NCBI GenBank assembly: GCA_037389465.1
Contig: JAZARR010000179.1
Location: forward strand, 4,126,501-4,190,500
DNA length: 64,000 nt
Origin: Baylisascaris procyonis
Taxonomy: Eukaryota > Nematoda > Chromadorea > Rhabditida > Ascarididae
Direction of reading: 5' to 3'
The notes beneath the pieces are model-generated. The model saw only the letters and a list, made by a program, of their open reading frames with translations. It did not search any database and was not told where the DNA came from. How positions within the stretch are numbered: position 1 is the first letter of the stretch; every line of letters begins with the position of its first letter. Made by a program: the position numbers and the translations under genes. Below are positions 11,849-24,600 of the stretch, piece after piece.

Positions 11849-14661
11849 TCTTCGTCAATATTGGTGGTGCTGCTTGATCCTTCTCCTTCCTCTCTCTCCC
11901 TCCCCTCCCTCGCCCCCCCAAAATTGAAATATTCAAATATTATTGGAATATTATTTATATTCAAATATCAATATTTAAATTAAATTTGCAAAAAATTTTA
12001 CTGCAAATATAAGAACTGATTAAATTATGATACACAAGAGGAAATCGGAAGAATATTTAAAAGAAAAATTCATGAAATCCAAAGAGGAAATGAAATTAAC
12101 TCAAGCAACACTGCTTATATATTGCAAATCTCACTCAGTACTTATAATAGTACTTGAGCATATATAGATTGCTCATTAAGCCTTCAGTATCAATTTTTTA
12201 TTGCATGCTCCTCGATGAACTGTATTCGATTCAAATGATGGCAAGAAATTTTTTTTTTTAAAAAACGAAAATTCAAATATTTTCAATTTCAAAAAATTTC
12301 TTCATTTAAAGATTTTCTTCATATTTCTTGCCATTATATTTGATATAGGAAATGTAAGTCATTTCCTATAGTAATTATTATAAGTGATCTTTTTTGAGAA
12401 TTTAAAAATTATTGAATTTTATGCTGTCGTTTTATTTTTTTCAAATAAATCCACTTTAAATTTATTTCTCGGCAAAAATACTAAGAAACGGATTTTCTCG
12501 CAGATAATTTTTCAGCTTCAGTAATGTGACTGTATGCTACTATTCCTTCTACCTTATCGTCGCATTTATGTCATTAAATTTCTGGGGACCTATCGATCGG
12601 TTTTACATGATATGACTATTGATTGGTTTTACTAGTAAGATAGAAACTATGAAGATCTATGCAAAAGAGAACTTACGAACGAGGGATAAAATCTAGAAAT
12701 AAACGCCTGAGGACATACGGTCGTTGAGTTTAAGAAGAAACGCATTGTCACCTACTTAGAAAATCAATATTTTGTTCAAATTTGTCGACAGGTACGGCAC
12801 TCGAAGCATTTTAACTGTAAACAAATCGAGTCGATAACCCTATATCGTTATAGATATTAAATAACGCCTCTTTGGATATACAGGAGTGCATTCTTTTAAT
12901 GACCACTTTCGAGACGCATACAATAAAGCACTTCGAATACACAACGAATTTTAGCTAATGCGATGAGAGATATTCAGTACAATCTCTATATTTTCAAGTG
13001 CACGTGCAGTTTTTTACGCCTTGGCCATTTCTTCGTTGGCCAATTAAGTTAGTCATTCACATCCTGGCCACATATGTCCAGATCATTTGCCGGTGGTCAC
13101 TTGCTTCTCTAATACATCATCAGCTCACTCGCAAAAAGTTCAGATTCTATTGAAGGGTTTGAATGGAAATTGTAAAATCGATACGTCTCTGTCATGTATA
13201 AAATCTTCCAACCGTTTTCCAGCCTGTGAAACCTTCTAATATCATTTTTATTAAAGGATTTTCTGGCTTCTCCAATTGAAAACATTCTCGCAAATGTGAT
13301 AGCTATAAAAAAGCGACTGAATAACTGTCAAAAGAAAACTGCAAATACCTCTCGAAATTCCTTGCATTTTTAAGCCTTTCTTATTCGCTGAAGCACTTTA
13401 GCGTAATTTATTGCTTATTGAAATCTGTTTGATTTGCTCGAGCTTATTTTCATTTATATGCCTTTTTTCTTTGCTTCTATAAGTTCATTGATCATAGTTG
13501 TGATCATGATTTTTCATTGGAACTGAAAATATTTCTTTCTCTAAAATTTTTTTGAAAATTTTGGAAAGAAATCAAAAAAATGAAAAAGTCTCTCCTTGCT
13601 TGGAGCATGAAGCTTCTTAATCAAGCAGACAAACTAATTTAACACGGATAAATGGAATCCTAATTTTTTCAAATATACAATCCACGCTTAGAGTTTTTTC
13701 TGCTTAGGCAAGTATCATAACGCCTTTCAAATGAGCAACATTTGGGGCGGGAATTCTTATAGCCTTTGGGTGCCTCCAGTAGGGTTTCTGTGTTGTATAT
13801 AAATTTATGCTGTCTATTTCTGTTTGTAGTTCATATATGAGTAAAACATTTTCTAACTAATCTGTATTCAACAGTAAAACCTAAAAGTATTGCAAGAAAA
13901 AGGAAAGAAGGGGTAGAGGGGGAGGAAGGAGAGGGGAAGAAGAGGTGAAGGGAGGCGAGAGGTGAGCGAGGCACTGAATCTCTTAAAATCGCTCCTTTCG
14001 GCTGAATAAATGCTTTCAAAATCCAATTTTCAAAAATATCTTTTGAAGAGAGAATATAAAATAAAATGGAAAATTTGAAAATTTCAACGGACTCACTTGT
14101 TTTTGTTTCAACAAAATTTGCTTGATGCATTCTCATTTGGCTAATTTCCAATTATTTACTGGCTCACTGCCAAGTTAGGAAAAAAATTTACTGCATAAAA
14201 TCTTTATTTAATCCATATTTTCCAACGAGCATAGCCTAGCGATAAATTGGTCTACTTTTCATATCTCTAACTTGGCTTCTTTATTCTAAAACCCGTTTAT
14301 TATCAAAGTAAGAGGAAATGAAGTTGGGGAAAAAGCAGTGGAAAAATGTCTGCTTAGGAAAACAGAGACAGATCATTGGTATGAATGAGAAAACATAGTA
14401 TGCTGGTGAGCTAGAGAGGAAAACGACAGGAGGATGGAGTGAGGGGGGTGGGGCGGGGTGAGGGATTCGAGGGATCCAGGTGGATCCTTTTCTCAGTTCA
14501 GTTAATGAATGAACTTTCAAATATAGTCTTATAGGAATTACATTACCATACTTGTTGACAGTACCTCAACATCATAGATTTTCACAATTCTACGGTTAAA
14601 TAGAATGCTCTCATAGCATTCATTTATTTGCTCTCGTGTTCATACTTATCAAGCCTTTTAG
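11849..14661. other. Intergenic region 3' of the Ly-6-like gene
   Basis: AT-rich with homopolymer runs and pyrimidine/purine tracts (about 11880-11920 and 13900-13970). No coding or RNA gene could be supported. Confidence 0.5.
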
Positions 14662-15167
14662 AATAGAGGTGATGATGGTTCCCTCAGGCGCAGAGTTCAC
14701 CTTCTTCATGAACTTCAGCGTATGTGATCAAATTTTCTCCATACTTCGAGTTCCTTATACCTGCTAGAAACCTCTCCCTTACTGAATCCGCCGCTGATGT
14801 ATCGGCCCCTTTCCGCCTAATCGCATCAAGGTAAATGTTGGTTGGACAGGGAGAACAAATGGACCCGGTAAGTCAAGATCGAGGTGCGGCTGAGGATTTT
14901 CGAAAGGAATGAGAAAACTTAGTGAGTACAGTAGTCCTCATTGCAGTACTTCCAAGCTAGACATGCAGTTCAAAGGTCATCGTCAGAATTAAAGTGTTCA
15001 AAAGCACCACCTACAACACAATTCTTTTCTCAGTGGCATCCCTATATATTTGGACATTGCCGGAAATAATTGCGAAGTTCATCGAACCACTCATATTTGT
15101 CATGCTCCTGCTGATGTACGGTACTGCTTTACCGTACGATCAACATCAACCAATTGCAAAACAATAA
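14662..15167 (+). CDS. Candidate 3' part of an unrecognised membrane-protein gene
   Basis: Three short plus-strand pieces chain in phase between plausible splice sites. The first, 14662-14719, encodes IEVMMVPSGAEFTFFMNFS with donor C/GTATGT. The second, 14831-14867, encodes VNVGWTGRTNGP with donor G/GTAAGT. The third, 15034-15167, follows the strong acceptor ttcttttctcag, encodes ASLYIWTLPEIIAKFIEPLI then FVMLLLMYG and ends in TAA. The last exon contains one convincing hydrophobic segment. The run VPSGAEFTFF is faintly like a loop in MFS/Atg22-type transporters, but this is not enough for a name. No start exon was found. It lies between the convergent Ly-6 and ret-1 genes and may be a decayed fragment. 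Confidence 0.28.
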
Positions 15168-16512
15168 TTTTACTTCGTTGGTGTCTACCTCCAATGACTA
15201 GGCCGGAAGTAATTGAAAATCTCAGCTCTGTCATTTTTTCAAAAAAGAAAAATATTTCTTAAAAAAACAGTGGGGTTTTCGACGTTCCCTTCAAATATCT
15301 TTCACAACTTTTTCTACGAAAAAAAAAATTTTTGGCAAATTTGTTCCCACCAACGACGATCTTTCTTCCCGATAACCACAGTTGAACGATTGTTTCCTTC
15401 TCTCCTCCCTCCCCTCTTTCCTTTCATCATTTGAACCAGTAGCAAGGGAACTGGCATCAATGATATCATACGTGAGCAGCACTTATTGAAACACTTTATT
15501 CGGTGAGCTGCTCGAGAGCAAACGCGAACAATAAAACACAATGCAAGTGGGAAATGTGAATAGAACAGCGAAAAGCAAAATAATACACTGTGCCAAATGA
15601 AGCTATGCTTTCTTCTTTGTCTCCTTGTATACGACAACTCCGACTGTCTGACAGACAGGCAGACAGACAAGCTTGTCGTCATGTCGGGAAACAATTCCAC
15701 AACATAAGAAATTTTATAGAACAAATGAGAAAATATTGAAATTAATACCCAAATATAGAATACAACATTATTCTCAATAATCAGGCTCATTTTCAGAGAT
15801 GTCACCAACCGTAGGAATTTTTTTTTGTGTAATTTTTGAGCCTCAGGAAGCTGAGTCTCAAAAAAAAAATGAAGGAAAAGAAGAAAAAAAAATATGATGT
15901 TCGGTTGTTGCATCTCGATACAGCGATTCACTCATTGCATTGAAATAAACCATCAAATAGTCGATCACCACTGCTGACTAAGCAAACGCATTATTACGTG
16001 GCAATATGAATAAAGAAAAAACCACGAAAAGCAATGCTTAGAGATGCGAATTTTTTTATTGAAAAAAAAAAATGAAAGAAATTATACAGCAGCGGAATTA
16101 TTAAAACACAGCACACACAACGAAATATATAATTGGCTACTAGCGTGTGCTTGAAATGTGCGATAAACCTAAATAGATTGAAAGAATTATGCATCGCCGC
16201 TCTTTTACAATTTAAGGATAATGACGTAGATATGCTATTTTATCCTGGATATCCTGGATATCAAGAACTATTTTTAAATGATAAACTTAAGCTTTAAAGC
16301 CATTTATTTCCGATTGCTCAATAGCATTCAGCATCAAGATACGAAATGATAATATTCTGATAAGAAATCCTTATCAATGAATTTACGGGAGGAGAGGGTC
16401 ACACATTGCAACACACAAGCAAAACAAGCAGCGCAAAATTTAGCCCAACTCCTCAAAAACTATTACGAAAGAAAAAAAAAAGCGAGATTCCAAAATGACC
16501 GCTTGCCAAAAC
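15168..16512. other. Intergenic/3' region between convergent genes
   Basis: Contains the probable ret-1 3' UTR (about 16300-16512). Long frames such as the minus-strand one at 15314-15931 are rich in Phe and Leu from T runs, show no domain and are treated as chance. No transcription terminator can be recognised. Confidence 0.5.
16303..16308 (-). terminator. Putative ret-1 polyadenylation signal (AATAAA)
   Basis: On the minus strand this reads AATAAA. It is the first perfect copy after the ret-1 stop codon, about 205 nt downstream. The hexamer is common in AT-rich DNA, so the assignment is tentative. Confidence 0.45.
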
Positions 16513-16573
16513 TTAGTTCGTCTTTTCGTGTGTGCCAGTCATCTTCTTCAGGAATGGTAGCTTCTCGTTCATC
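16513..16573 (-). CDS. ret-1: ret-1 terminal coding exon (exon 12)
   Basis: This exon encodes the conserved reticulon C-terminus, MNEKLPFLKKMTGTHEKTN and a TAA stop. The acceptor after tttaag at 16574-16575 completes the split codon left by exon 11 and gives the same spacing as C. elegans RET-1 (VQNIIDEKLPFL). A second acceptor (attag, ten bases upstream) would add three residues and cannot be excluded. The C-terminus lacks an obvious KKxx retrieval signal. Confidence 0.88.
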
Positions 16574-18568
16574 CTTAAATTTCTAATATTTATAAATGTA
16601 TTTATTTTGTTTATTTCTAATGCTCATTTTATTTTTCCATTTCTATAGTTCTTCTCAAACAATGACGTCATTATATTGATTACTAATTTGTGAGTCACAA
16701 TTATAGTCCAAATATGGCGTATGACTAAATGCGCTACTAATATATTTGAAACTTTAGTAGTGGCTGAGTCGTGGACCAACTGACCTAAAATAAAACCAGC
16801 CAGATTGGTGGAGGGGGTAAAGCTCATCCCTATGAACTCTCAAAAATACTTTATTCAGCCTCTAGAAAAAGTGGAAGAGAATACAACTTGCAAGACACAC
16901 CTTTGTAGGATACAACTTAAATTACCTATATCGCTAAATAAAGGTGTGCTTCACCCAAATAATGAAATCAACACTGACCATCTATCAGCAAAATTAACAA
17001 TTAATATATAAGTAGTTTTCTTCTATCTATGCGAAGTATATCGTCTATAGCTTTCAGTAACACATAAATTCAAACTCTCAAATCTGTTCTATACTGCTTG
17101 AAAAAAAAGGAAACGAGCGATTGCTCAACAAAATTTTATATCTATTAAAAAAATATTCTAGATAAATATTAAATATTGAAAATATTGAAAAATGAATAAT
17201 GAAAAAAATATTTCAAGAAGATATTTTGGAGGAGAAATCGCTCTGATGCAAAAAAATCTCTCAACTTTAAATCAATTAATATTCTAAAATGTAATAATCT
17301 TTATTTAAAAAAAAAAAAAAAGATGAAAAGACGATAAATGAGAAGAAACGAATGGAATAGAATTATTAACTTACGTATTGGTGACATTGTTGATGTGCTC
17401 TTTAGCGATGGTGAAATTACGATCGATTGGCTCTTGATATACTTCATAGAATTTTGGAATTGAAAAGACGCCAAGTACCACTTAAAAGAATTCAATTAAT
17501 AATTTCTATTCTATTTTTCTATTCGTTGCTCATAAAAATCATCATTTACATATATAGCTATTTACCTATAGTATATAAATGTTGTTATGATGTATGCAAA
17601 GTGTAGAATTTACATCTGACCCATTGCAGAAGAAAAAACTACTATGTAAAAAAAATTTCTTTTTATATATGTAAGACGAAAATGGAATGTGAATTATTAG
17701 ATTTTTTGATGAAACACTTAATTCACTTAAAATTTCGTTTTTTAGAAAAGAAATAGTCTAAGCAATTTTTAAATTCCCCTCTTCCAAAATTCACCTGGAC
17801 AATTGCATCAAATTACCTTCAGATTTTTCTTCGTGAATTCCCTACGGATGTTTCGCTTTGTTTGCACCGGTTTATATTGTCTTAGCTAACTATAACCCAA
17901 CCCCCTTTTCCACCCTTAATGGAAGATAGTTCGACGAGATGTTGCAGCCTTTACTGATTTCACCGACGGAGAAAACAGAATCTCCATAACGGAATTTTCG
18001 ATGAAATTAGTATAAAAGACGTAATCAAAATAAAAAATGAAATATCCTTGTATTGTGAATTATAATAAAATAGTCCCAAAACCTTACTTAGTTATAACTG
18101 TGCTCCCCTCCCCTCTGCCCCCTTTCCCACCAGACACCCAAATCGAATGGTACCAGTTCAAGGATCAAGGAAATTTTCTCCCCATTCACCAAAAATTTTG
18201 AAAATAGATGCCTAGCTCGCCACTTAAGAGGGGCCTATGCTTACGAAAACAATAAGAATATAATTGGATACCAAGTAGTAGAATGCAGAGACCAGAGAAC
18301 CATGATCCAACATAGGTCAACGCCCAAAGAAGCAGTCCGAACTGTAAAAGAAAATAAAATACAAATACACAGTTGCATTTATGAAAAAACAAAAACATCT
18401 GCGCAAATTCATTCTCATCCCACTAATGCAATTTTTGATTAACTATTGCAATCGCTGAATAAAATCCAAAAAATTGTAACTAAACCGGAAAGTCCCGCCA
18501 ACAACACAACGACATTTCCATAAAACAAACAATAAATAAATGAGTAAACAAGCGAACAAATAAACAAG

Positions 18569-18611
<43 letters not shown>

Positions 18612-21600
18612 AATCCACCATATTAAAATAAATCTTTGGAAGCGCTCATGGCCACATTGTATTCCTAGGAGCGATATAATGAAAAAGGACAGCGACCAGT
18701 AGAAATTATAAATGAGTGCTGCTTACTTAACAGCAATAATAGTAGATACTTCTTATACTTATCTTTATAACAGGTACTTCTTCAGCACACTTCAACATAT
18801 TGATATGCTCTAGTTCTCTTGGAAAACGCTAACGACCACCTACTTTTGGACGTTTGTTTACCTGTGACAGGTAAACGGTTTTTGTTGCCGAATAGGCAAT
18901 TATTCTTGGATGAAAATTTTTTCAAAAAGTCCAGTGGCGAGTCGTTGGTCACTCGATTGAATACCACAAATGGACTGGTCACTCGATTCGACACCATAAA
19001 TGAAAGAAATGAATTTAATAAAATATATCAAAAAACACCACCTCATATTATCAAATAAACTCAAAGTAATATTTCTGTTAAAAACCATAAATTTTAATAC
19101 TTCACAAGAGAATATGAGTAATCATAATGATGCATATGTTGAATATTTTTAAAAAAACCTTAGCGCTATCGGTGATGTTTTCAACGAGGAAAAGGCGTCG
19201 CAATTGATTCGCGATGAGTTGCCCATGCTCTATGAGTACATCCACTTGTTGATGCACACGTTCCTGTGGCACATTGAGCTCTTTTTCCAAATACGGTCTG
19301 GAAAAAAATACTGATAAAAAATTTATTGAATATACTTGCGAAAAAAAACTAATATGCATAAATATTTCTGAACTTTCTGAATTTCAACAAATTCAAAAAC
19401 TAAAAAAAAATAGCGGGAGAGGAGTTCGGGTGGGATAAATCGAATGGACCGTTCATGAAAGGGGTGAGAGAAAAGGGAGGGGTAAGCAGACCAGCAGACA
19501 CAAAGAAGAGAAAGGCAATTTACTCCTAACATTACAACTATCAACCTCATTACACTATAAGGTTATTTAACTGAACGAGAAGCTGAATGTAAAAAATCAT
19601 CAATTATCAACTACGCTTAAAAACTATGCTGTAAACATTTACTGCTAATAAGTGCATTTTTACTGTAAACATCATACATATACTGTAAATCCACTGTGAC
19701 ATACATACTGTAAGCATACTAATAAACATCACACTGTAAGCATAAAATGTTGCTTCAAGCAATTTCATCAAGAAAATATTAAAATTGAAAATTTAATAAA
19801 AACTTACTGGAATGGATTTGCCCCATCGGTTTTCTTAAGCTGAGCTTCGGCAATCTTATATAGACGGAATCCAAGTGTTCCACCAAGAACAGCTAATCCC
19901 AAATAGCTAAGCACTGAGATTAGCGGGAATTTGGCGAAGATTAATAGCAATATAATGCTCACACTTAATACAACGGCCGATTTCTTCGGATCACGCCAAT
20001 AAATCAAGTCGAGAACTGAAAAAAAAAAATTCTTTGAATTTATGTAAAATCAATCATCAATTGATAAAAAATATATGGAAATTTTTAAATTAAAATTTGC
20101 TAAACTTTTTCGTATTTTTATTGATGACTTTTTTTTGCAAAAATAAAATATTCCATATTCTTTTAGATTAACTTAGCTCTTTCCAGTAATAGTGTTTACT
20201 TCGTCTTGAATAAATCCTATATGATCCAATCACATTGAATAGTTGTCGTTGGTATCATTTGTCTGATTTCTGAGAAATGTTTTTAGTAGCATTATTATCG
20301 CAATCGTTATTTACTAATCCCTCTTCGCATGCTTCCTTTTAAGGAAAATATTTCATGGATCATATATTCATATAATATTGTAGAGCATTTTTATTTATAT
20401 TTAACTTCGATGAAAATAAAGTAATAATTATTTTAATAGTAACGTCGTTTAATATTTCTCAATTACTCAAAATTCAGTATTATCACTCAATAAATCCTTT
20501 ATTAGAAGAGAAACTTTGTCACTATCCAACAACAATATACTATGGAAAAGAACTCAAGTCCAAAACAAATGCAATCAAACGCTGTACCCCTCTGATCGTA
20601 ATTCAATATTAGACAAGCATTAGGCGACTGGTTAAGCAAATTTCAATTTTCAGACAAAATTAACTCTAAATAAATGAACTATTCCAACGATAGCATATCT
20701 CTGCAAGATCGCCCATCATACACAATAAAGGGAGGGGAAGATTATGAGAAAAGCCGATTGCCCTTCTTCTATGATTTCATCCTCATTGATGCAATTGTAA
20801 AAATATGTGAAGATAAATAAAAATTGAAATATTTGAAATTAAACGAATGGAAATTCATAATTTTCAGACAAAATTTTCTAAACTCTAAATAATTTTTTTT
20901 CTTAAATAATTTTCTAAAACTTTAAATCTCTCTGGAAACGTCTCTTCAATTCCACCCTACCTTCCCCAATCTACACTCTCTTTCTTTTGTAAAATTTTTA
21001 ATGACGGTTTGAAAGTTTCATAAGCAAACTCGTTTAAATCCATATATGTAAATGTAATGTAGTACTCACCTTTTTTCTCATTATTTTTCATAAGTATTGT
21101 GCGTCTATATTTGCTATGATCACCACCACACCATAGTCTTGCATCAAAATGCATCGTTGATAATATAATTCTACGAGAATCACCACAGTGGATTTTTAAA
21201 GTGCTTTTTTTTTAATTCGAAGTGATTTTTATATTATTATGCGAGCATTTTAAACATTTCCTTAGAAACGACTACTGTTATCACTTAAATTATATACGCG
21301 ACAATTAGATGGAAACTATATGTGACTATAAGAAATTCAAGAAAAATAAACTAATGAATAATTTTGCTCGTCAATATTTTAAAAACATGATAAAGGATGA
21401 TAAGTTGTATTGATAAGCTGAAGCTACACTTAAACAGATATGAACATTAATGAAATGGCTAAATGGTTACTGGACAGCACTAAACTTCTTCGTAGTTTAA
21501 TGTAAAAATGGTACTATAACGATTCTATATGGGATATTTTTGTCCCCTTCCTCCTTCGACTAATCAGCAGCAACTTCTCGTTTTACCAACAGCTTTTCAA

Positions 21601-24600
21601 TCCGGCAATCGAATGGGCCAACTTGAATGTGTGGAAGTCCATTAATTACGACGAGAAAATAAAATAATAACATTCCTATCAAAAGGTAAAGAAAACGAAA
21701 GTGAACTGATGAATAATAAATCTAGAGATGCTAATTAACTAAGATCCTCATCTATAGATATCAATTTATTCACCATTTTATTAAAAGGTTTGAAAAAGTT
21801 ACTAATAGAAGACCTATTCAAAAATTGAACAACAGAGGGAAGGACAAGAAGCAATAATTGAGGAAACTAAGAGAAATGTGTGTGATAGATGGTGAGACAC
21901 TATATGAGACATACTACAACGACGAATGATATCATTGACGAGTGCATTAAATAAGCTTCGAGAATAATCGATTGTCACCAATCTACTAATAAAGAATAAG
22001 CTGCTGCTTAACGGCACATATCACGTCTCCATGCCTACCTGCCTCAAAATTAGCGTTTCAAACGTTTTTTTAATCTGTACGAACAGGTGTATTAAATTAT
22101 CTATTATGGAAATCAATAAAATAAAATTTATTTTCGATGTATTCTAGTTTCGATTCGAGAATTTTTGATGCTCATCACCTTATCAAAATCATATCTTAAC
22201 ACCTTATCAATAAACTTTGATATAAATTTCCACAGCTGATAAAGAATATAGTCAATTACTTAACTCTAAATAAAGCAATATTTTTATCAGTCAATTATGA
22301 ACTTATAATTTCTTAGACACAAGAAGTAAACTCGACAGCTAAGCTAATATTGTTGCGAGAAAAAATACCTAAATGGGAATATGGAAAGAGGAAGAGAGGA
22401 GGGATAAAATAAAAAAGCAATATTTACAACACAATTAAGGGTGTTTTAAAAATTATATCTCCAACGATGCAATGAAAATATATCAGAGATAGTGAACAAT
22501 ACATTTGCAAAACGATTTTATAATTCAATCATGTGAAGATCGGTAGAAATCTAAGTTTATCATTTATCACCTATGATTGATGGAAACTTATCATTACAAT
22601 ATGATAAGAGAATAATAGCTATTCTCCTGATAACAGCACTATCAGAAAGAAATGTTATCGAGACATTATGTAAATCTTGAGAAAAAGATTGTCAAATGCC
22701 GATAAAAATTTTACATCACTGATGAGCGAAAAAAAAAGAGAAGAATAACAAAAAAAAAACTTATTTGAATACAAAATTTGTTTTGTTTTTCTCTCATAAG
22801 CAATGTTTACCTAACTGTTTAAATGATTCCCTTCAAATTCAAAAAACTTTTATATTCGTGTTATAGATCGATCAATAACAGTAAAGTACCACATTACCAA
22901 TCACTAATAGAATTCACAATGAAACATCGAACCAAAGAATTCATCATCTCTCATTCTCGCACCCCCACAAGCTATCACACCCCTTAACAGTTCTTCTTCC
23001 TTCCCCCCCCCCCCCCCCCACCTTCCACATTATTGTAAAATAAAAATGACTCCAATACAACCTACGTATAGACAAAAGCATCTTCCACGAATTCCATTGC
23101 AGCGATAAACGAGCGATTATTAACTCCCGTACTTATTAGCATTACTACCATATTTCTAGCATATATCACCACGATTATTTCTAGTATTTCTTGTACATCA
23201 ACGATTTTTTTTACTTTTATACTATTCAAAATAATTTCTTCAATTGTGAAATTCGCAGCGGATGACTGAATACAAGAGCGATTTCTAGTAAACGAGCGAT
23301 ATTTCTGCTTTAACGTTTTTCAAAATTGTGCAAAATTTGCAAGGAATGAATGAATATGAGAGCAAAAAAATATATAAGATGCAATAACTTGTATCGTTCG
23401 ATGAAAAGCATCTACCTCTGCCGATGAAATCTTTAGCTGGTTCCCAAGATTTATTTGTTGATTGTCGATTCTTTGATTGCGCCATCGATGAATCTCGACT
23501 AGTCGCTTATCGTTTTAAAATGTATTGTTGGAAAGCTTTGAGATTTAATGCAAAGTTTACAACTCGTTCAATGAGAAGAAAGTCGATGAAATATTGCTAA
23601 GAAAGAGGAAACCAATAGTCAACCGCAAACGAAAACGACACACTGCAAAATGTCGGTAGGCAGGCAAGCATTCGGCACAGCCGTAAAGACGACGATCCAA
23701 GGTGAGGTGCACACACAATGACCGTAGAAAAAACATTGAGATGCTTTTTTTCCACATTAAAACTTTCGATGAACATTTGCTTCTCTGCTCATTCGTTCAA
23801 TACGATAGAGGTGTTGCTCTCTCTAGAAATGATTCGTTGTCTATGCTCATCGTACAACAATTTTATGTCGGCGGAGTATGTGAGTGCATAACTTTGAGGG
23901 ATGATAGCGATCTGCTGTGTTCTCTAACGATTCGAAAGCAAAATTTGCATCGATTTTAAAGCAATTTTTATGGTTATCACTTAAAGCAAGCATTTATTTA
24001 AAAAAAGGCTATTTCTTCCAATAATACTACAATAATGAGTACCATTACCGATAAGTTAGCAGTAACTTTATATGCAGCTTTTCTTTTATTTATCAGCAAT
24101 ATTCTAGTAACTAATACCTTTTATTACCTTTATTAATAATTAAATGTACTACCTGTAGAGTGTGGTCACTGTTCGATAGAATAGTTTTATTATAGTTATT
24201 TGTTATTTCATTGTCGATTATTGTGCAAACTACGTAAATCAATCGCCGAATGGGATGTGCATTGTATCGAACGGTAGTATGATGATAAGGCAATGGGCAT
24301 TGTAACCTTGACCGAAACAGCGTATACACTTGCAATTTGATGCACAAATTTTCTCGAAGATTTTTTACTATCATATGTGCGTTGCGTCTGTGTATGTCTG
24401 TGTCTGTATGTACCTGTCTATTTTTGCATGCTTCCATCTGCATATTATTCTCTCAGCGGTAGTGAAAACATTAACCACTGCATCCACTCTTCCTCACTAG
24501 CAATTGCTACGACTACATTGATGAACACTAGGAAATTCTCGAAAATCGATGAAATTCAGCTCGCTTCAGGCGAAACACTTTATCTTCTACTAGCATTTCC

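Noticed and set aside
15314..15931. 205-codon minus-strand frame
   Set aside because: Dominated by Phe, Leu and Lys/Arg from T-, A- and purine-rich runs. There is no recognisable domain, and it lies in the 3' intergenic region of ret-1.
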